From Methylobacterium segetis (lineage in GTDB: Bacteria; Pseudomonadota; Alphaproteobacteria; Rhizobiales; Beijerinckiaceae), in contig NZ_SMNT01000001.1 in assembly GCF_004348265.1 (NCBI RefSeq), forward strand, positions 62,001-126,000: DNA of 64,000 nt, in the 5' to 3' direction. The position numbers and the translations under genes are program-made. The number at the start of each line of letters is the position of its first letter. The stretch's first letter is position 1. This document shows positions 18,017 to 28,900 of the stretch, in pieces. Under the pieces are notes generated by a model. That model was not told the origin of the DNA and searched no databases. It saw only the letters and a list, made by a program, of their open reading frames with translations.

Positions 18017-18331
18017 ATGTACGAAAAACTTGCGCTCGGCCTGGACCAGTTTGCCGGGTCAGAGGCACCCAGCGTAACGCGGTCCCGCTTGATCCACACG
18101 GTGGGTAATCTCACGCTGCTCACGCAGGTGCTGAATACCGCGATCAGCAATGGCCCCTTTCGCGAGAAACGAGGGCCGATTGCGCTCAACAGCGCGCTGC
18201 GATTGAACGCCCGCTTCCAGGATCAAGCGAAGGACAGCTGGGGAGAAGACGACATCCGTGAGCGGGGCGGTGCACTGTTCAGACAGGCTGTCTCGATCTG
18301 GGAGCACCCATCGACCGCTACGGCAGGTTAG
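18017..18331 (+). pseudogene. C-terminal remnant of a DUF1524/GmrSD-type restriction protein
   Basis: The 104-codon frame contains RLIHTVGNLTLLTQVLN, then AISNGPFREKR, ALRLNARF and ERGGALFRQAVSIWEHP, the C-terminal signature of the DUF1524 (HNH-like) half of GmrSD-type enzymes, which restrict glucosylated-cytosine DNA. The DUF262 NTPase half and the catalytic His region that should precede it are missing: upstream sequence in this frame is unrelated. The likeness starts about 18060. ATG 18017 is a convenient boundary only. This is therefore a deleted copy of a type IV restriction gene, showing that another defence gene once occupied this slot. Confidence 0.72.
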
Positions 18332-18415
18332 GCCGAGGCGGCGCGGGGGCGGATGAGCGAGGCACGGCTCAGCGGGGTATTGGTCAGAGGTGATGGGACC
18401 GGCCCGCCGAACGCC

Positions 18416-18910
18416 TCATCCTGCCGTCCCTGGCTGCTCTGTCGCCCAAGCGAAGACGCGCTGCTGTTCCGCCTTCAGGAAGGCGTGCTCGTCGGAGACC
18501 ACATAGCCCAAGGAGCGCGCGACGGTCACGAACCCCGCAAGACTTTGTGGGTCGAGGTCCCCCGTCGCGACGTTTTCTTTGTTGACCACGATCGCGCTCA
18601 GAAGCGGCCAGCCCTGGCGGTTGGCATACTCGCACAGGCGCGTCAGGTGATCGCCGACCTGCCAGTGAACCTGCGCCCAGGCAGCGCCGCTTTCATCCGC
18701 GATGTCCTTGTAGCCGATGAAACGGCGCTCCGCCGCTGCGGCTCGGATGGCGCGCAAAGTCGTATCGAAGCTGAGGCCGCGCCCCCTGCGGCGCTCGTGC
18801 TCGGCCAGAAGTGTGAGAAAGAGAGGCGCGTCTGTCCGACCGAGACGGCGGTGATTGGCGATCAGATTCTCAATTTCCTGGTCGCTGTACTCCGTCGGTG
18901 CTTTCGGCAT
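18416..18910 (-). CDS. hypothetical protein with winged-helix-like N-terminal half
   Basis: A 164-residue protein. Residues 60-130 show a pattern I have seen in restriction-associated proteins: FIGYKDIADESGAAWAQVHW, then QVGDHLTRLCEYANRQGWP and LLSAIVVNKENVATGDLDP. That resembles a small MGMT/winged-helix-like module that often ends with a 'P-L-hydrophobic-V-V' strand. The N-terminus (YSDQEIENLIANHRRLGRTD) is helical. It has no catalytic motif that I can identify. It stands alone on the minus strand between the DUF1524 remnant and a 460-base gap. I do not assign a function. Confidence 0.5.
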   Translation of the reverse strand: MPKAPTEYSDQEIENLIANHRRLGRTDAPLFLTLLAEHERRRGRGLSFDTTLRAIRAAAAERRFIGYKDIADESGAAWAQVHWQVGDHLTRLCEYANRQGWPLLSAIVVNKENVATGDLDPQSLAGFVTVARSLGYVVSDEHAFLKAEQQRVFAWATEQPGTAG

Positions 18911-19373
18911 GAGATTTCCCCCGCAATTGATGTACAGTCGCCTTGGCCTAATATGGGAGTTGTTTCAAGTTCATAGCCGTTCATTCTGCTTTGGAAGATG
19001 CGTAGCCTCCGTTGGTCGATCTAGCGAAAAGCGGTAGACGCCAGCTGGTCGTCGTTGCGCATGGCGATCTTTCTTACAATGTGAGCCTCATCTTAGGCTG
19101 ACCGGATCGCTTGGCGAGGCGCGTGCTGACCGGCTCGCCGTGGTATTGAGGCGATTGCGTGAGAGCCGAGGGCGGCGCCGCGCGGCATCACGCCAGGTCC
19201 GGAGGCCGTCCTCGAAGCCGGGCTTCGTCCGGGGGCCGATCCGCGTGTCTCATTCAGCATGATCGGTTGCCGGTCGCGCAGCGGCCGTCCTGTGTCGCCG
19301 CGGCCACAATAACCTGTGGTATGTCCCTTCAACACCATCCCATGACCACGCAGTCGGGTGGCACGGAGGGGAC
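18911..19373. other. intergenic region upstream of the large nuclease-GHKL-SNF2 operon
   Basis: Divergent spacer of 463 bases between the 18910 gene and the 19374 operon. AT content is higher near 18930-19080, which fits promoter DNA. I see no convincing -35/-10 pair, operator palindrome or small gene. GGAGGGG just before ATG 19374 is a good ribosome site. Confidence 0.45.
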
Positions 19374-22300
19374 ATGCGGGCGTCGACGCACGAGATCGGC
19401 CGTCTCTCCCCGACCTTCCTGGCCACATTCCTCGGCTGCACCACGTCGGCGGCCTGGACGCTCGAGAAGCGGCGCGGTCTGCGTCCGGGACCCGAGGCGG
19501 TCGTGGATGCCCAGGCCGAACTCATCCAGCGCAAGGGGCAGGAGCACGAGGAGAGCTGCCTCGCCGCGCTCGCCGCGCTTCACGGGCCGCCGGTCGCGAT
19601 CGCGCGCGACACGCCGGAGCGGTGCATGGTGGAGACGTGGGCCGCCATGGACCGCGGCGCACCGCTGATCGCCCAGGCCGCGCTCGCAGACGGGCCCTGG
19701 ATCGGCTACGCCGACTTCCTCGTGCGCGTCGAGGCCCCCTGCCCGAGCTGGGCGTGGTCCTACGAGCCGTGGGACGCCAAGCTCGCCCACACGGCGCAAC
19801 CTGCCCACGTCCTGCAGATCGTCCTCTACGGCGACCTTCTGGAGCGCGTGCAGGGGCGGGTGGCCGAGCACGGCGCGCTGATGCTCGGCAGCGGCGATCC
19901 GGCCGTACCCCACGTGACCGAGCGCTTCCGGCTCAGCGAGGTGCGCCACTACGTCCGCCGCGCGGCGCGGCGCCTGGAGCGGTTCGCGGTCGACACGCCG
20001 GCGGGTCTGGAGGGCGAGCCGTGCGGCTACTGCGGCAAGTGCGAGTGGGGGGCGGCCTGCGACGACGCCTGGGCCGAGGCCGACCATCTCTGCCGGGTCG
20101 CCGACATCCGGCGCAGCCAGCGTCAGCGCCTGATGGAGGCCGGCGTCTCGAGGGCGGCGCTGCTTGGGGGGCTCGAGGCGCGGCGCGTGGCCGGGATCGG
20201 GGCGGAGGCGCTCGCCCGCCTCGTCCAGCAGGCGCGGTTGCAGCGGCAGAGCGTGGTCGAGAACCGGCCCGTGCACGAGCTCGTCCCGCACGAGCCCGGA
20301 CAGGGCTTCGACCGCCTGCCTCCGCCCCACCCGGATGACCTGTTCTTCGACTTCGAGGGCGACCCGATGCACCCGGGCGGCCTGGAGTACCTGTGCGGCG
20401 TGCTGTGGCGGGCGCGGCCGGGCGGGGAAGAATTAGACGACGCGGGGGGCGAGACGGGGGACAGCGTAGGCCGGCCGGTGCCGGGGCACCCGGGCCTGCG
20501 CTTCCTGGCGATCTGGGCGCACGACCGGGCGCAGGAGAAGCGCGCGCTGACCGCGCTGATGGCCTTCCTCACGCGCCGGCTGGCGGCGTCCCCGGGCGCC
20601 CACCTCTATCACTACGCACCCTACGAGAAGACGGCCCTGCGCCGGCTCGCCTCGATGCACGCAGTCGCCGAGGCCGCCGTCGACGATCTGCTGAGGGCAA
20701 ACCGCATGATCGATCTCTACCGCGTCGTGCGCGAGGCCGTGCGGGTGGGCGAACCCGGCTACTCGATCAAGAACCTCGAGCGTTTCTACATGCCGCCGCG
20801 CACCACCGAGGTGCTCTCGGGCGGCGATAGTCTTGTACTTTACGACCGCTGGCGCACCGCCGGGGACGAGGCCGCGCTCGGGGCCATCCATGACTACAAC
20901 CGCGACGATTGCCGCTCGACGCTCGGCCTGCGCGACTGGCTCGTCGAACTGGCGGAGAAGGCAGGCGTCGGGATCGGGCGGGGGGCCGAGGAGACGACGC
21001 CAGAGGCGGACGAGAAGCGCGCGGAGCGGGAGGCGCACGAGCGGGCCCAGGCCGACCTCGAGGCCCGCGTCGCGGGCGATCCGGACCTGCCGGGTGCGGC
21101 GGAACGCCAGCTCATGGCCGACCTCGTCGGCTTCCACCGGCGCGAGCAGAAGCCCGCGTGGTGGGCCTACTTCGACCGGCAGGAGCGCGGGCCGGAGGAA
21201 TTACACGAGGACGAGGAGTGTCTGGCCGCCTGCGAGCGGGACGGTGCGGACTGGATCAGCACCGACAAGCAGAGCCTCACCTACCGCTACCGCTACCCCG
21301 AGCAGGAGACGAAGCTGCGCGCGGGCAGCGCGGTTTGCCTCGTGCAGGGCGGGGCCTCGGCCGGCACCATCGTCGCCCTCGATGAGGCGAACCGGCTCGT
21401 CACGCTCAGGCGCGGCAGGAGGGGCGAGCCGTTCCCCGACAGGCTCAGCCTCATGCCGGGCCAGCCCATCAAGGACAAGGTGCTGCGGCAGGCGGTGTGG
21501 ACGTCGGCGGCGGACATGGCCACGGGCGGTGCGGAGTTCCCGCACGTCGCAGCGCTCCTGTCCCGCACGCCGCCGCGCCTGATGGGGCGCGCGCCCGGCG
21601 CTCCGGTCATCGCCGAGGCCGACCGCGACGATCCCGCCCGGCTGCTCGCGGCCGCGACCCGGGCGGTGCTGGCGCTCGACTGCTCGTGGCTGGTGATCCA
21701 GGGCCCGCCCGGCACGGGCAAGACCTACACGACCTCTCACCTCATCGCGGCGCTGATCGCCGAGGGGAAGACGGTCGGCATCGCCTCGAACAGCCACAAG
21801 GCGATCGACAACGTGCTGCACGCGGTCGAGGAGCGGCTGCATGAGGCAGGGTGCCCCCTCGAGAAGCTCGGACAGAAGAAGGACAGCGGCGAGGACGGCT
21901 TCGCGGGCCGCGGCTACGTCGCCAGCGTCACCGAGAACAAGTATGTCGACCCCGATCTGCCGATCCTGGCCGGCACCGCGTGGCTGTTCGCCCGCGAGGA
22001 GCTGCGCGGCAGCCGAGACGTGCTGTTCGTCGACGAGGCGGGGCAGGTCTCGCTCGGCAACCTCGTGGCGATGGCTCAAGCTGCGCGCGCCCTCGTGCTG
22101 ATCGGCGACCAGATGCAGCTCGCCCAGCCGATCCAGGGTGCGCACCCGCGCGACAGCGGCTGTTCAGTCCTCGACCACCTGCTGGAGGGCCACGCGGTGG
22201 TGCCCCCCGAGCGCGGCATCTTCCTCTCGCGCACGTGGCGGATGCACCCGGACCTGTGCGGCTTCGTCTCGGCGGCCGTCTACGACGGGCAGCTCCAGGC

Positions 22301-22838
22301 GGAGGCTGGCTGCGCCAACCAGAAGCTGGTGCTCGCCCCCGGCGCCCACCCGGCCTTGAAACCCGCGGGGCTCGCCTTCCGCCCCGTGGTCCACACCGGC
22401 TGCCGGCAGCGGTCGCAGGCGGAGGTCGACGAGGTGCGCGCGATCCTCGACAGCCTGCTCGGGCAGCGCGTGGTCGACCGGAAGGGACGGGAGCGCAGGA
22501 TGTCGTTGGACGACGTCCTGGTGGTCGCCCCCTACAACATGCAGGTGAACCTCTTGAAGCGCTGCCTGCCCGAGGGCGCGCGGATCGGCACGGTCGACAA
22601 GTTCCAGGGGCAGGAGGCGGAGGTCGTCCTCGTCTCGATGGCCACCTCCGGTGCGGATGACATGCCGCGCGACGCGGCCTTCCTGCTCTCGCGCAACCGG
22701 TTCAACGTCGCCATCAGCCGGGCGCGGTGTCTCGCCGTCCTCGTCGCCTCGCCGGGGCTTCTCGATCTTGTTGCGAAGAACGTCGAGGAGATGCGGCTGG
22801 CCAACCTGTTCTGCTGGGCCGCGGAGGCCTCCGGGTAG
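19374..22838 (+). CDS. RecB-like/DEDD nuclease fused to SF1 helicase (TM0106/Dna2-like)
   Basis: An 1154-residue protein. The N-terminal third is a RecB/Cas4-like nuclease: YADFLVRVE, YEPWDAKLA and QIVLYGDLL carry the acidic/lysine core, and CGYCGKCEWGAAC could bind an iron-sulfur cluster or zinc. Next (about 325-520) is an RNase H-fold DEDD exonuclease-like part with DLFFDFEGDPM and HDYNRDDCRSTLGLRDWL. The C-terminal half is an SF1 helicase: Walker A GPPGTGKT (about 777-784), DEAG box VLFVDEAGQVSLGNL (about 886), VDKFQGQEAEVVLVSM and RNRFNVAISRARCLAVLV. The order matches the TM0106 family of RecB-like nuclease-helicases, related to Dna2. The start ATG follows GGAGGGG. It is first in the 19374-33162 array; the GHKL gene follows after 80 bases. 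Confidence 0.88.
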   Translation: MRASTHEIGRLSPTFLATFLGCTTSAAWTLEKRRGLRPGPEAVVDAQAELIQRKGQEHEESCLAALAALHGPPVAIARDTPERCMVETWAAMDRGAPLIAQAALADGPWIGYADFLVRVEAPCPSWAWSYEPWDAKLAHTAQPAHVLQIVLYGDLLERVQGRVAEHGALMLGSGDPAVPHVTERFRLSEVRHYVRRAARRLERFAVDTPAGLEGEPCGYCGKCEWGAACDDAWAEADHLCRVADIRRSQRQRLMEAGVSRAALLGGLEARRVAGIGAEALARLVQQARLQRQSVVENRPVHELVPHEPGQGFDRLPPPHPDDLFFDFEGDPMHPGGLEYLCGVLWRARPGGEELDDAGGETGDSVGRPVPGHPGLRFLAIWAHDRAQEKRALTALMAFLTRRLAASPGAHLYHYAPYEKTALRRLASMHAVAEAAVDDLLRANRMIDLYRVVREAVRVGEPGYSIKNLERFYMPPRTTEVLSGGDSLVLYDRWRTAGDEAALGAIHDYNRDDCRSTLGLRDWLVELAEKAGVGIGRGAEETTPEADEKRAEREAHERAQADLEARVAGDPDLPGAAERQLMADLVGFHRREQKPAWWAYFDRQERGPEELHEDEECLAACERDGADWISTDKQSLTYRYRYPEQETKLRAGSAVCLVQGGASAGTIVALDEANRLVTLRRGRRGEPFPDRLSLMPGQPIKDKVLRQAVWTSAADMATGGAEFPHVAALLSRTPPRLMGRAPGAPVIAEADRDDPARLLAAATRAVLALDCSWLVIQGPPGTGKTYTTSHLIAALIAEGKTVGIASNSHKAIDNVLHAVEERLHEAGCPLEKLGQKKDSGEDGFAGRGYVASVTENKYVDPDLPILAGTAWLFAREELRGSRDVLFVDEAGQVSLGNLVAMAQAARALVLIGDQMQLAQPIQGAHPRDSGCSVLDHLLEGHAVVPPERGIFLSRTWRMHPDLCGFVSAAVYDGQLQAEAGCANQKLVLAPGAHPALKPAGLAFRPVVHTGCRQRSQAEVDEVRAILDSLLGQRVVDRKGRERRMSLDDVLVVAPYNMQVNLLKRCLPEGARIGTVDKFQGQEAEVVLVSMATSGADDMPRDAAFLLSRNRFNVAISRARCLAVLVASPGLLDLVAKNVEEMRLANLFCWAAEASG

Positions 22839-22918
22839 GCTGCGTCTCAGGCCGCCAGCATGAAGGACCCCGCCCGATCCGGCCCCGTCGGATTGCCCCC
22901 CACCCGAGAACCGCCCGC

Positions 22919-25900
22919 ATGTCCGCCTACGAGATCGATCACTCCTCGGTCATCCGGTCCATCCGCAACGATCTGCAGGATCGGTACAGGAGTCTGTTCT
23001 CGGTTCTGAAAGAACTGATCCAGAACGCGGACGACGCCGAGGCCGGGCGCCTGTCGATCGATCTACGGGAGGGGATCGAAGGTGTTAGAAACCCGCTGCT
23101 GGCCGGTCCGGGCCTGCTCGTCGTCAACGATGGAGGCTTTACCGCCGAGAATGAACGGGGCATCCGGCACCACTCGGCCAGCAGCAAGACGGAGGAGGCC
23201 GGCTCCGCGGGCCGGTTCGGCCTCGGTCAGAAAGCGGTCTTCCACCTGTGCGACGCCTTCGTGGTGATGCCGGCAAAGTACGGCGACGGCTTCGCGCCCT
23301 TCGTCATCAATCCCTTCCACGGCATCGAGACGACCCGCGCGATCACCGGGACGTGGGAGGATGTCGCGGCTGATGCCGCGCGCCTGCAGGCGCATGTGGA
23401 CTCTGCCGCCTTCCCCGGGCGGCACTTGGCGCTCTGGTTGCCGCTGCGGCGCAGCGACCTGCACCCTGCCCCCGGTATGGCCTTCGTCCAGCAACGCTAC
23501 GACGACGAGGCCGCACGCCGCAGGCTCATGGACGAACTGCTCGGGCGCGACGCCGACCTGGCGACGATCCTCGCCGCGGCGCGCCATCTCGACCGGATTG
23601 ACCTCAGGTGGCGCGGCACGGACGCGCTGTCGCTGGTCCGCTCGGGTGGGCGGCTCGCCTACCTGCGCAACGCGCAGGCCGGATCGAGTAGCGACACGAC
23701 GGGCGAGGCGCGCACGTTCGGCGGCGCGATCACGCTGACCACCCGCGCCGGCCCCCGGGAGGTCCGTTTCGCCGGGATCGAGGTCTTGTCGACGGATGCG
23801 GACCTTCGCGCCGTCATGGATGACCCGCACTGGCCCTCCACACTGACGATCGAGGGCGAGACGGTTCGGGAGAAGGCGCTGCCGCACGGCGCGGGGCTGC
23901 TGGTGCGCGACGCATCGCCGAAGTCCGGCCTCGCGCTCGACTGGGGGGTGTTCCTACCGACCGGCGAGCGGCCCGCGGCGACGGTCGATCTTGCCGACGC
24001 CACGGGGCCCCCCCTTGCGTTGCACCTGTTCCTGCACGGCTACTTCTTCGTCGATCCCGGGCGGCGCGCGATCCTCGGTCTGGCCGAGGACGGCGCGGAC
24101 GCCGACGGGACGCAGGCCGATCGGGTTCCCGCCAGCTGGAACCGTACGCTGCGCGACCGCGCGGTGCTGGCGCACCTTCCGGACCTGCTCCTGGCCGCGG
24201 TCGGGGACACGGTGCTGTCCCCGGACGATCTCGCCAGCCTCGTGCGGGCTCTGGCCGGGAGCCGGTGGTTTGCCGCACATCGGTCCGCGATCGGGGCGCG
24301 GTCCATACTCGCCGAGGTGTGGGACGGGCGCCGGACCGCCTGGGCGACGCTCGGATCGGACGCATCCCTTCGCCCGCTTCCGGCCGCCCTCCTCGGCACC
24401 CCGGCGGACATGCGCGCGCTCCTGCCCGATCTCGACGCCTTCGCGGGGGAGCGCGGGCTCACGCTCTGCGCAGCCGATGAGGACGGGACGGCGCGCGCCC
24501 TCACGGCGGAGGCGCCGGCATGGCGGGCACCGGAACTGGCGGTGCTGCTGGAGATGACGCCGCCCGACGCCCTCCGGCGGCAAAGGCGGGTCGATGCGCT
24601 CGTGCGGATCCTCGACCGTGCGGGCGCGGGGTCGGTCGCGCCGGAAGCGGTCGGAGCCGTCCTGCGGCGCAAGCTGCGCGAAGCCATCGCGCAGGACGCG
24701 CCACGCTTCCCACCAGACGAGAGTATGCGTGCGCTCGTGCGGCACGTCCCGACCGGCACGGTCGTGTTCCTGCCCGAGCGCGCGACCCACGGCGCCGTCC
24801 TGCGCGCGCTCGCGTGTGCGCCTGTCGACGTGCTGGTCGTCAGGGCAGCGTGGCAGGGGTCGGGGGGGCCATCGCGCATGCTGGAGCGCGGCCAACTCGC
24901 GGGTTTGCTGCGCGCGCTCGAACCTCTCGCCATCCACGACCGGGAGGAGGCTCGCGCCGAGCGGGCTGTCGCGGCTGCAACGGTGCTGGTGCAGGCGAGC
25001 GGCGCGGCGCTCGGCGCCCTAGCCCGCGACCCGGACCTGCGCGACATCCGCCTGTTCCCGGTCACGCAGGAGCCCGGAGGCGCGCGCACGGTGCTGTCGA
25101 TCCGCGAACTCGCCGACGCCGCGGTTCGCGGGTCGCTCCTCATCAGGTCGGTCGACACCAACACGCATCTCAAGCCGTTGCTCGCCGCGCTCCCGGGCCT
25201 CGCGCTGTCGATCATCCCGGCAAATGACAAGGAATCGCTGGCTGGCACGCCCGGCATGGAGGCCTGGAGCGGGAACCTCGATTCGGGCGCCATAGTCCGG
25301 TTCGTCAACGTCGCGATGCGGTTCAGCGAGGACGCGGACGCACGCGGGGCGCTCGCGGCGAGAATCCGGGAGAGGGGGACTCAGGATGCCGCTCGGACCA
25401 CGGCCCTGCGCCGGTTGCTCGCCGGCGTCGCCGAGGCCGGGGAGGCTGGCGCGAAGCTCTACTGTAGCTGCTGGCCCCGCCTCGCGCCGCTTGTCGAGCG
25501 CCTCCTGCGAGGCGATGCGGCGTACCTCGCCGCGGACACGATCCTAGACGACATGACGCGGAGCGAGTGCAGCGCGCTCGGCCTGATCCCGCTGGATGCG
25601 CCGGAGTTCGAGCGCCGATTGGCCGACGCCCTCGAGCGAGGTCGCTTCGAAGCCTCCGAGGCGGAGGGCCAGCTCCTGCTCGGTTGCGGGCTGTCCGCCG
25701 ATCTGCTGCGCCGCCTGCCGATCCACGAGCTCGAAACCGGGGGGCGGGTCGCCATCGACGATACGACGTGCCTCGCCACCGATCGGCCTCTCCCCGCCGC
25801 GCTCGGGTCCCTCCTGTGGCGCGTGCGCCGGGCGCCGGACGCGCAGACGCTCCGGGTGCAACGCGAACTCCTGCCGGCTCACAATGCGCTCGCTGAACTG

Positions 25901-28900
25901 AGGGCGGCCTTGCGTGGCCTGCAGGCAAGTTCCGCCGCGCCGGACGCGCTGGAAGGTGTCATCCTCGATGCGCTCTCCGATCTGGGCGCTGAGCCGATGC
26001 CGCAGGACGTGCGGGACGGCCTGCGCAGGACGGCTTGGCTCACGCTCGGCGGCCACCCGGTCTCGCCCGACGACGTGCTGGACCTGCCGGAGGCGGTCGG
26101 CGCGGCGGCCGCGCGCCTCCTCGGGCGGGGGCGGGCGCTGGCGTTCCACCCGGTGTCGAGCCTGCCCGCAGAAACACAGGCCCGTCCGGGTTTTCGCACG
26201 CTGCGCTCGGCCGTTCTGCCGAGCGGGCCGGACTCGTTCAAGGCGCTCGCGCTGCAGATCGCCGAGGCCGGCTCCGTCGGCCTCCCGATGGCTTGGGCCG
26301 AAGCGCATCGCCGCGACCTGTCCACGCTCGCGCGGGCGGGCCTCGACCTCGCGCTGCCTGGCTGGCCGCTCGCCGCGGCGCTCGTGGACATCGAGGACGA
26401 GAGCGCGGCTTCCTGCCTGCACGCGCTTGCGTCCGCACGCACGGTCGAGGATCTCGGCGCCGTCCTGAATGCGTTCGCCGCGGAGGGGGGCCGCGTCGGC
26501 ATGCGGGGCGAGGCCGGGCGGCGCCTTTATCGTACGACGTTCGAGGCGGGCATCGGACGCCTCGATGTCGGCGAGCGCCGACGGCTCTTCGCCGCGACGG
26601 AGGTCCCGACGCACGACGGGGGCTGGCGACCGGGACGTCAGGTGGCAGCGCACGGTGCGGGGATCGCACCGGCCTGCCTGCTCGATCCGGACCTCGCCGA
26701 GTTCCTCGAGCGGTCCGGCGGCGCGTCGGCCCGCGCGAGCCCGAACGCGGCCGGCGCGGCGGCCGAGGGTGAGGACGCCGAACCGGCCGGCGAGGGCCTC
26801 TGCGACCTGGACGCGCGCTCGGCGCAGGGTTTCGAGGACTTCCTGAAGGAGCTGCGCGGCCGTCTCCCGGAAGACCTCGCCCTCACCCTGCTCGCGCTCG
26901 CCGGACGGTTCCCGGCCATGCGGGCGGTCATGGCACGGTGGCAGGGCAGTGCGACGCGCGGGATCGACGACCACCTGGACGACGTCGACCGGGCGGTCGG
27001 CGCCTGCCTGACGGGCGTGACGCTGGCGCAGGAGATCGCGGGGCGACGCCTGATCCTGCAGCGGGTCGTGGACGGCGACGTCTGGGCCGTCGCGCTCAGC
27101 GGCGACCGCTTCGTGGCGCGTGGGGATGCCGGGTGCGCGCTCCTGCTCGGCAACGGGCACGAGACCGCCCGACGCGCGGGCCTGCCGGACGGGTGCGCCG
27201 TGAACGTCTACGTCCTCCAGATCCGGCCGTCCGTCCTGGCGGGGATGCCGGTCCAGGAGGTCATGGCCGCCGTGCGCAGCCTCACCCGCACGGTCGCCGA
27301 CCGCTGCCTGTGCCTCCACATGTCGCGTCAGATGCAGGCCGTGGACGGCCTGCGCGGCATGACCGGGGACCTCGCGCAGGACCTCATCGGACGCACGCAG
27401 GAGGCCCTGCGCGAGGAGCTGCCGACCGTCCTGAGGCAGTTCAGGCTCAAGGCCGATCGCGTGCTGCGCGGGCTGGTCGAGGCACACGAGCGGGCGACCG
27501 ATGCCCGGCACGCTCACCCGGCCGCGCGGGAAGACGCCCGCGCGGCCGCGGAGCAAGCGCTGTGGGACGGGCTGATGCGCGATCCGTCGGCTCAGACCGC
27601 GCTCCTCGGCCGCGTGCGCGCGCACGCTGAGACGTTCGGCTACGACCCGGCGCGCGTCGTGCTCGAATTGTTCCAGAACGCCGACGACGCCACGGGGCAG
27701 CGGGATCGGTCGGAAGGTCCGCGGACCTTCCGGCTGCGGGGCGGGCCGGACGGCTTCGATGCCGTGCACTGGGGGCGCCCGATCAATCACCGCGGATCGA
27801 ACCGCGAGGCGGGCGAGAGAAAGAACTATCACCGCGACCTTCAGAACATGCTGTTGATGCACGTCTCGGACAAACCCGGCGGGACGCGGACCACGGGCAA
27901 GTACGGATTGGGCTTCAAGTCGGTCCACTTGCTCGCCAGCGAAATCCGCATCGCCTCCGATCTCCTGGCCGCGCGGATCGTCGGCGGCATGCTTCCGGAC
28001 GAGTGGCCCGAGGGGCCGGGCGAGGTAGCGGACGATCGCCTAAACGGCTGCCCAGCCACGCTGGTCCGCGTGCCGTTCGACCTCGACCGCGCCGGGGACG
28101 GACAGCGTGCGGTCGGCAGATTCTCCGACTGCGCTCCCTACCTGCCGCTCTTCGCCAAGGCGATCCGGCGCGGGGAGGTGGAGGACGGGAGCGTGTCGCG
28201 CCGCTACGAGTTGCGGACGGACCAGCCGCTGGCTGCCGGCGTTGACGAGGTTCGCCTAGCGCGGGTGGAGGGATCAAGGCCCTACGCGGCGCTCCTCGTC
28301 GATCTCGACGACGGCTACACCCTCGCGCTCGGGCGCGACGAGATGGGCCCGTGCGCGTTCGAGGGCGTGCCCCGCCTGTGGTGGACGACGCCCCTCGATG
28401 TGGCGGTGGACTCGAGCTGGATGCTCGACGGCCCGTTCCCGCTCAGCCCGAACCGAACCGCGCTCGCAAGCGGGGCCGACGTACAGGCCGAGCTGTTCGC
28501 GCGCCTGGGCGACGCGCTCGGCCGGCGGCTCGCGGCGCTCTGGCGCGCCGCCTCGCAGGACTGGTCGAGGCTCGCCGCCGCACTCGGGCTCGACCCCGTG
28601 GAAGCGCCGTCCGCGAAGTTCTTCGGGCGTCTGTGGGACGTCCTGCGCCGCGACCTCGACGATCCCCTGGCACGACATCTCCACGGCCCGGGTCGCGGGC
28701 TCGGCGCTCTGGCCGCGGTGGCGCCGGTCGTGCCGGCGGGCGAGGAGGGGGCCTCCGGCGCACGCATCCGCGCGGGCGAGGCCGTGGGCCAGTTCGGCGG
28801 TGCTCTTCGCGATCCGGGGCTGCGGGCAGCGGTCGCGGCCTGGGACGGCTCGGCAGCGCGACAAGGCAGGACGGTCGGGCGCGCGACGGCAAACGATCTG

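Noticed and set aside
19374..20100. Cas4-like domain as evidence for a CRISPR locus
   Set aside because: The domain belongs to a TM0106-type fusion with a helicase, and there are no direct-repeat/spacer arrays or cas genes in the window.
22727..22918. N-terminal extension of the giant GHKL protein
   Set aside because: Overlaps the preceding gene's 3' end in another frame, has no ribosome site and no GHKL homology; ATG 22919 begins the domain.
25544..27928. 794-codon open frame on the minus strand opposite the giant GHKL gene
   Set aside because: Arg/Pro/Gly-rich antisense shadow typical of high-GC DNA; no motifs, while the plus strand has recognised domains.
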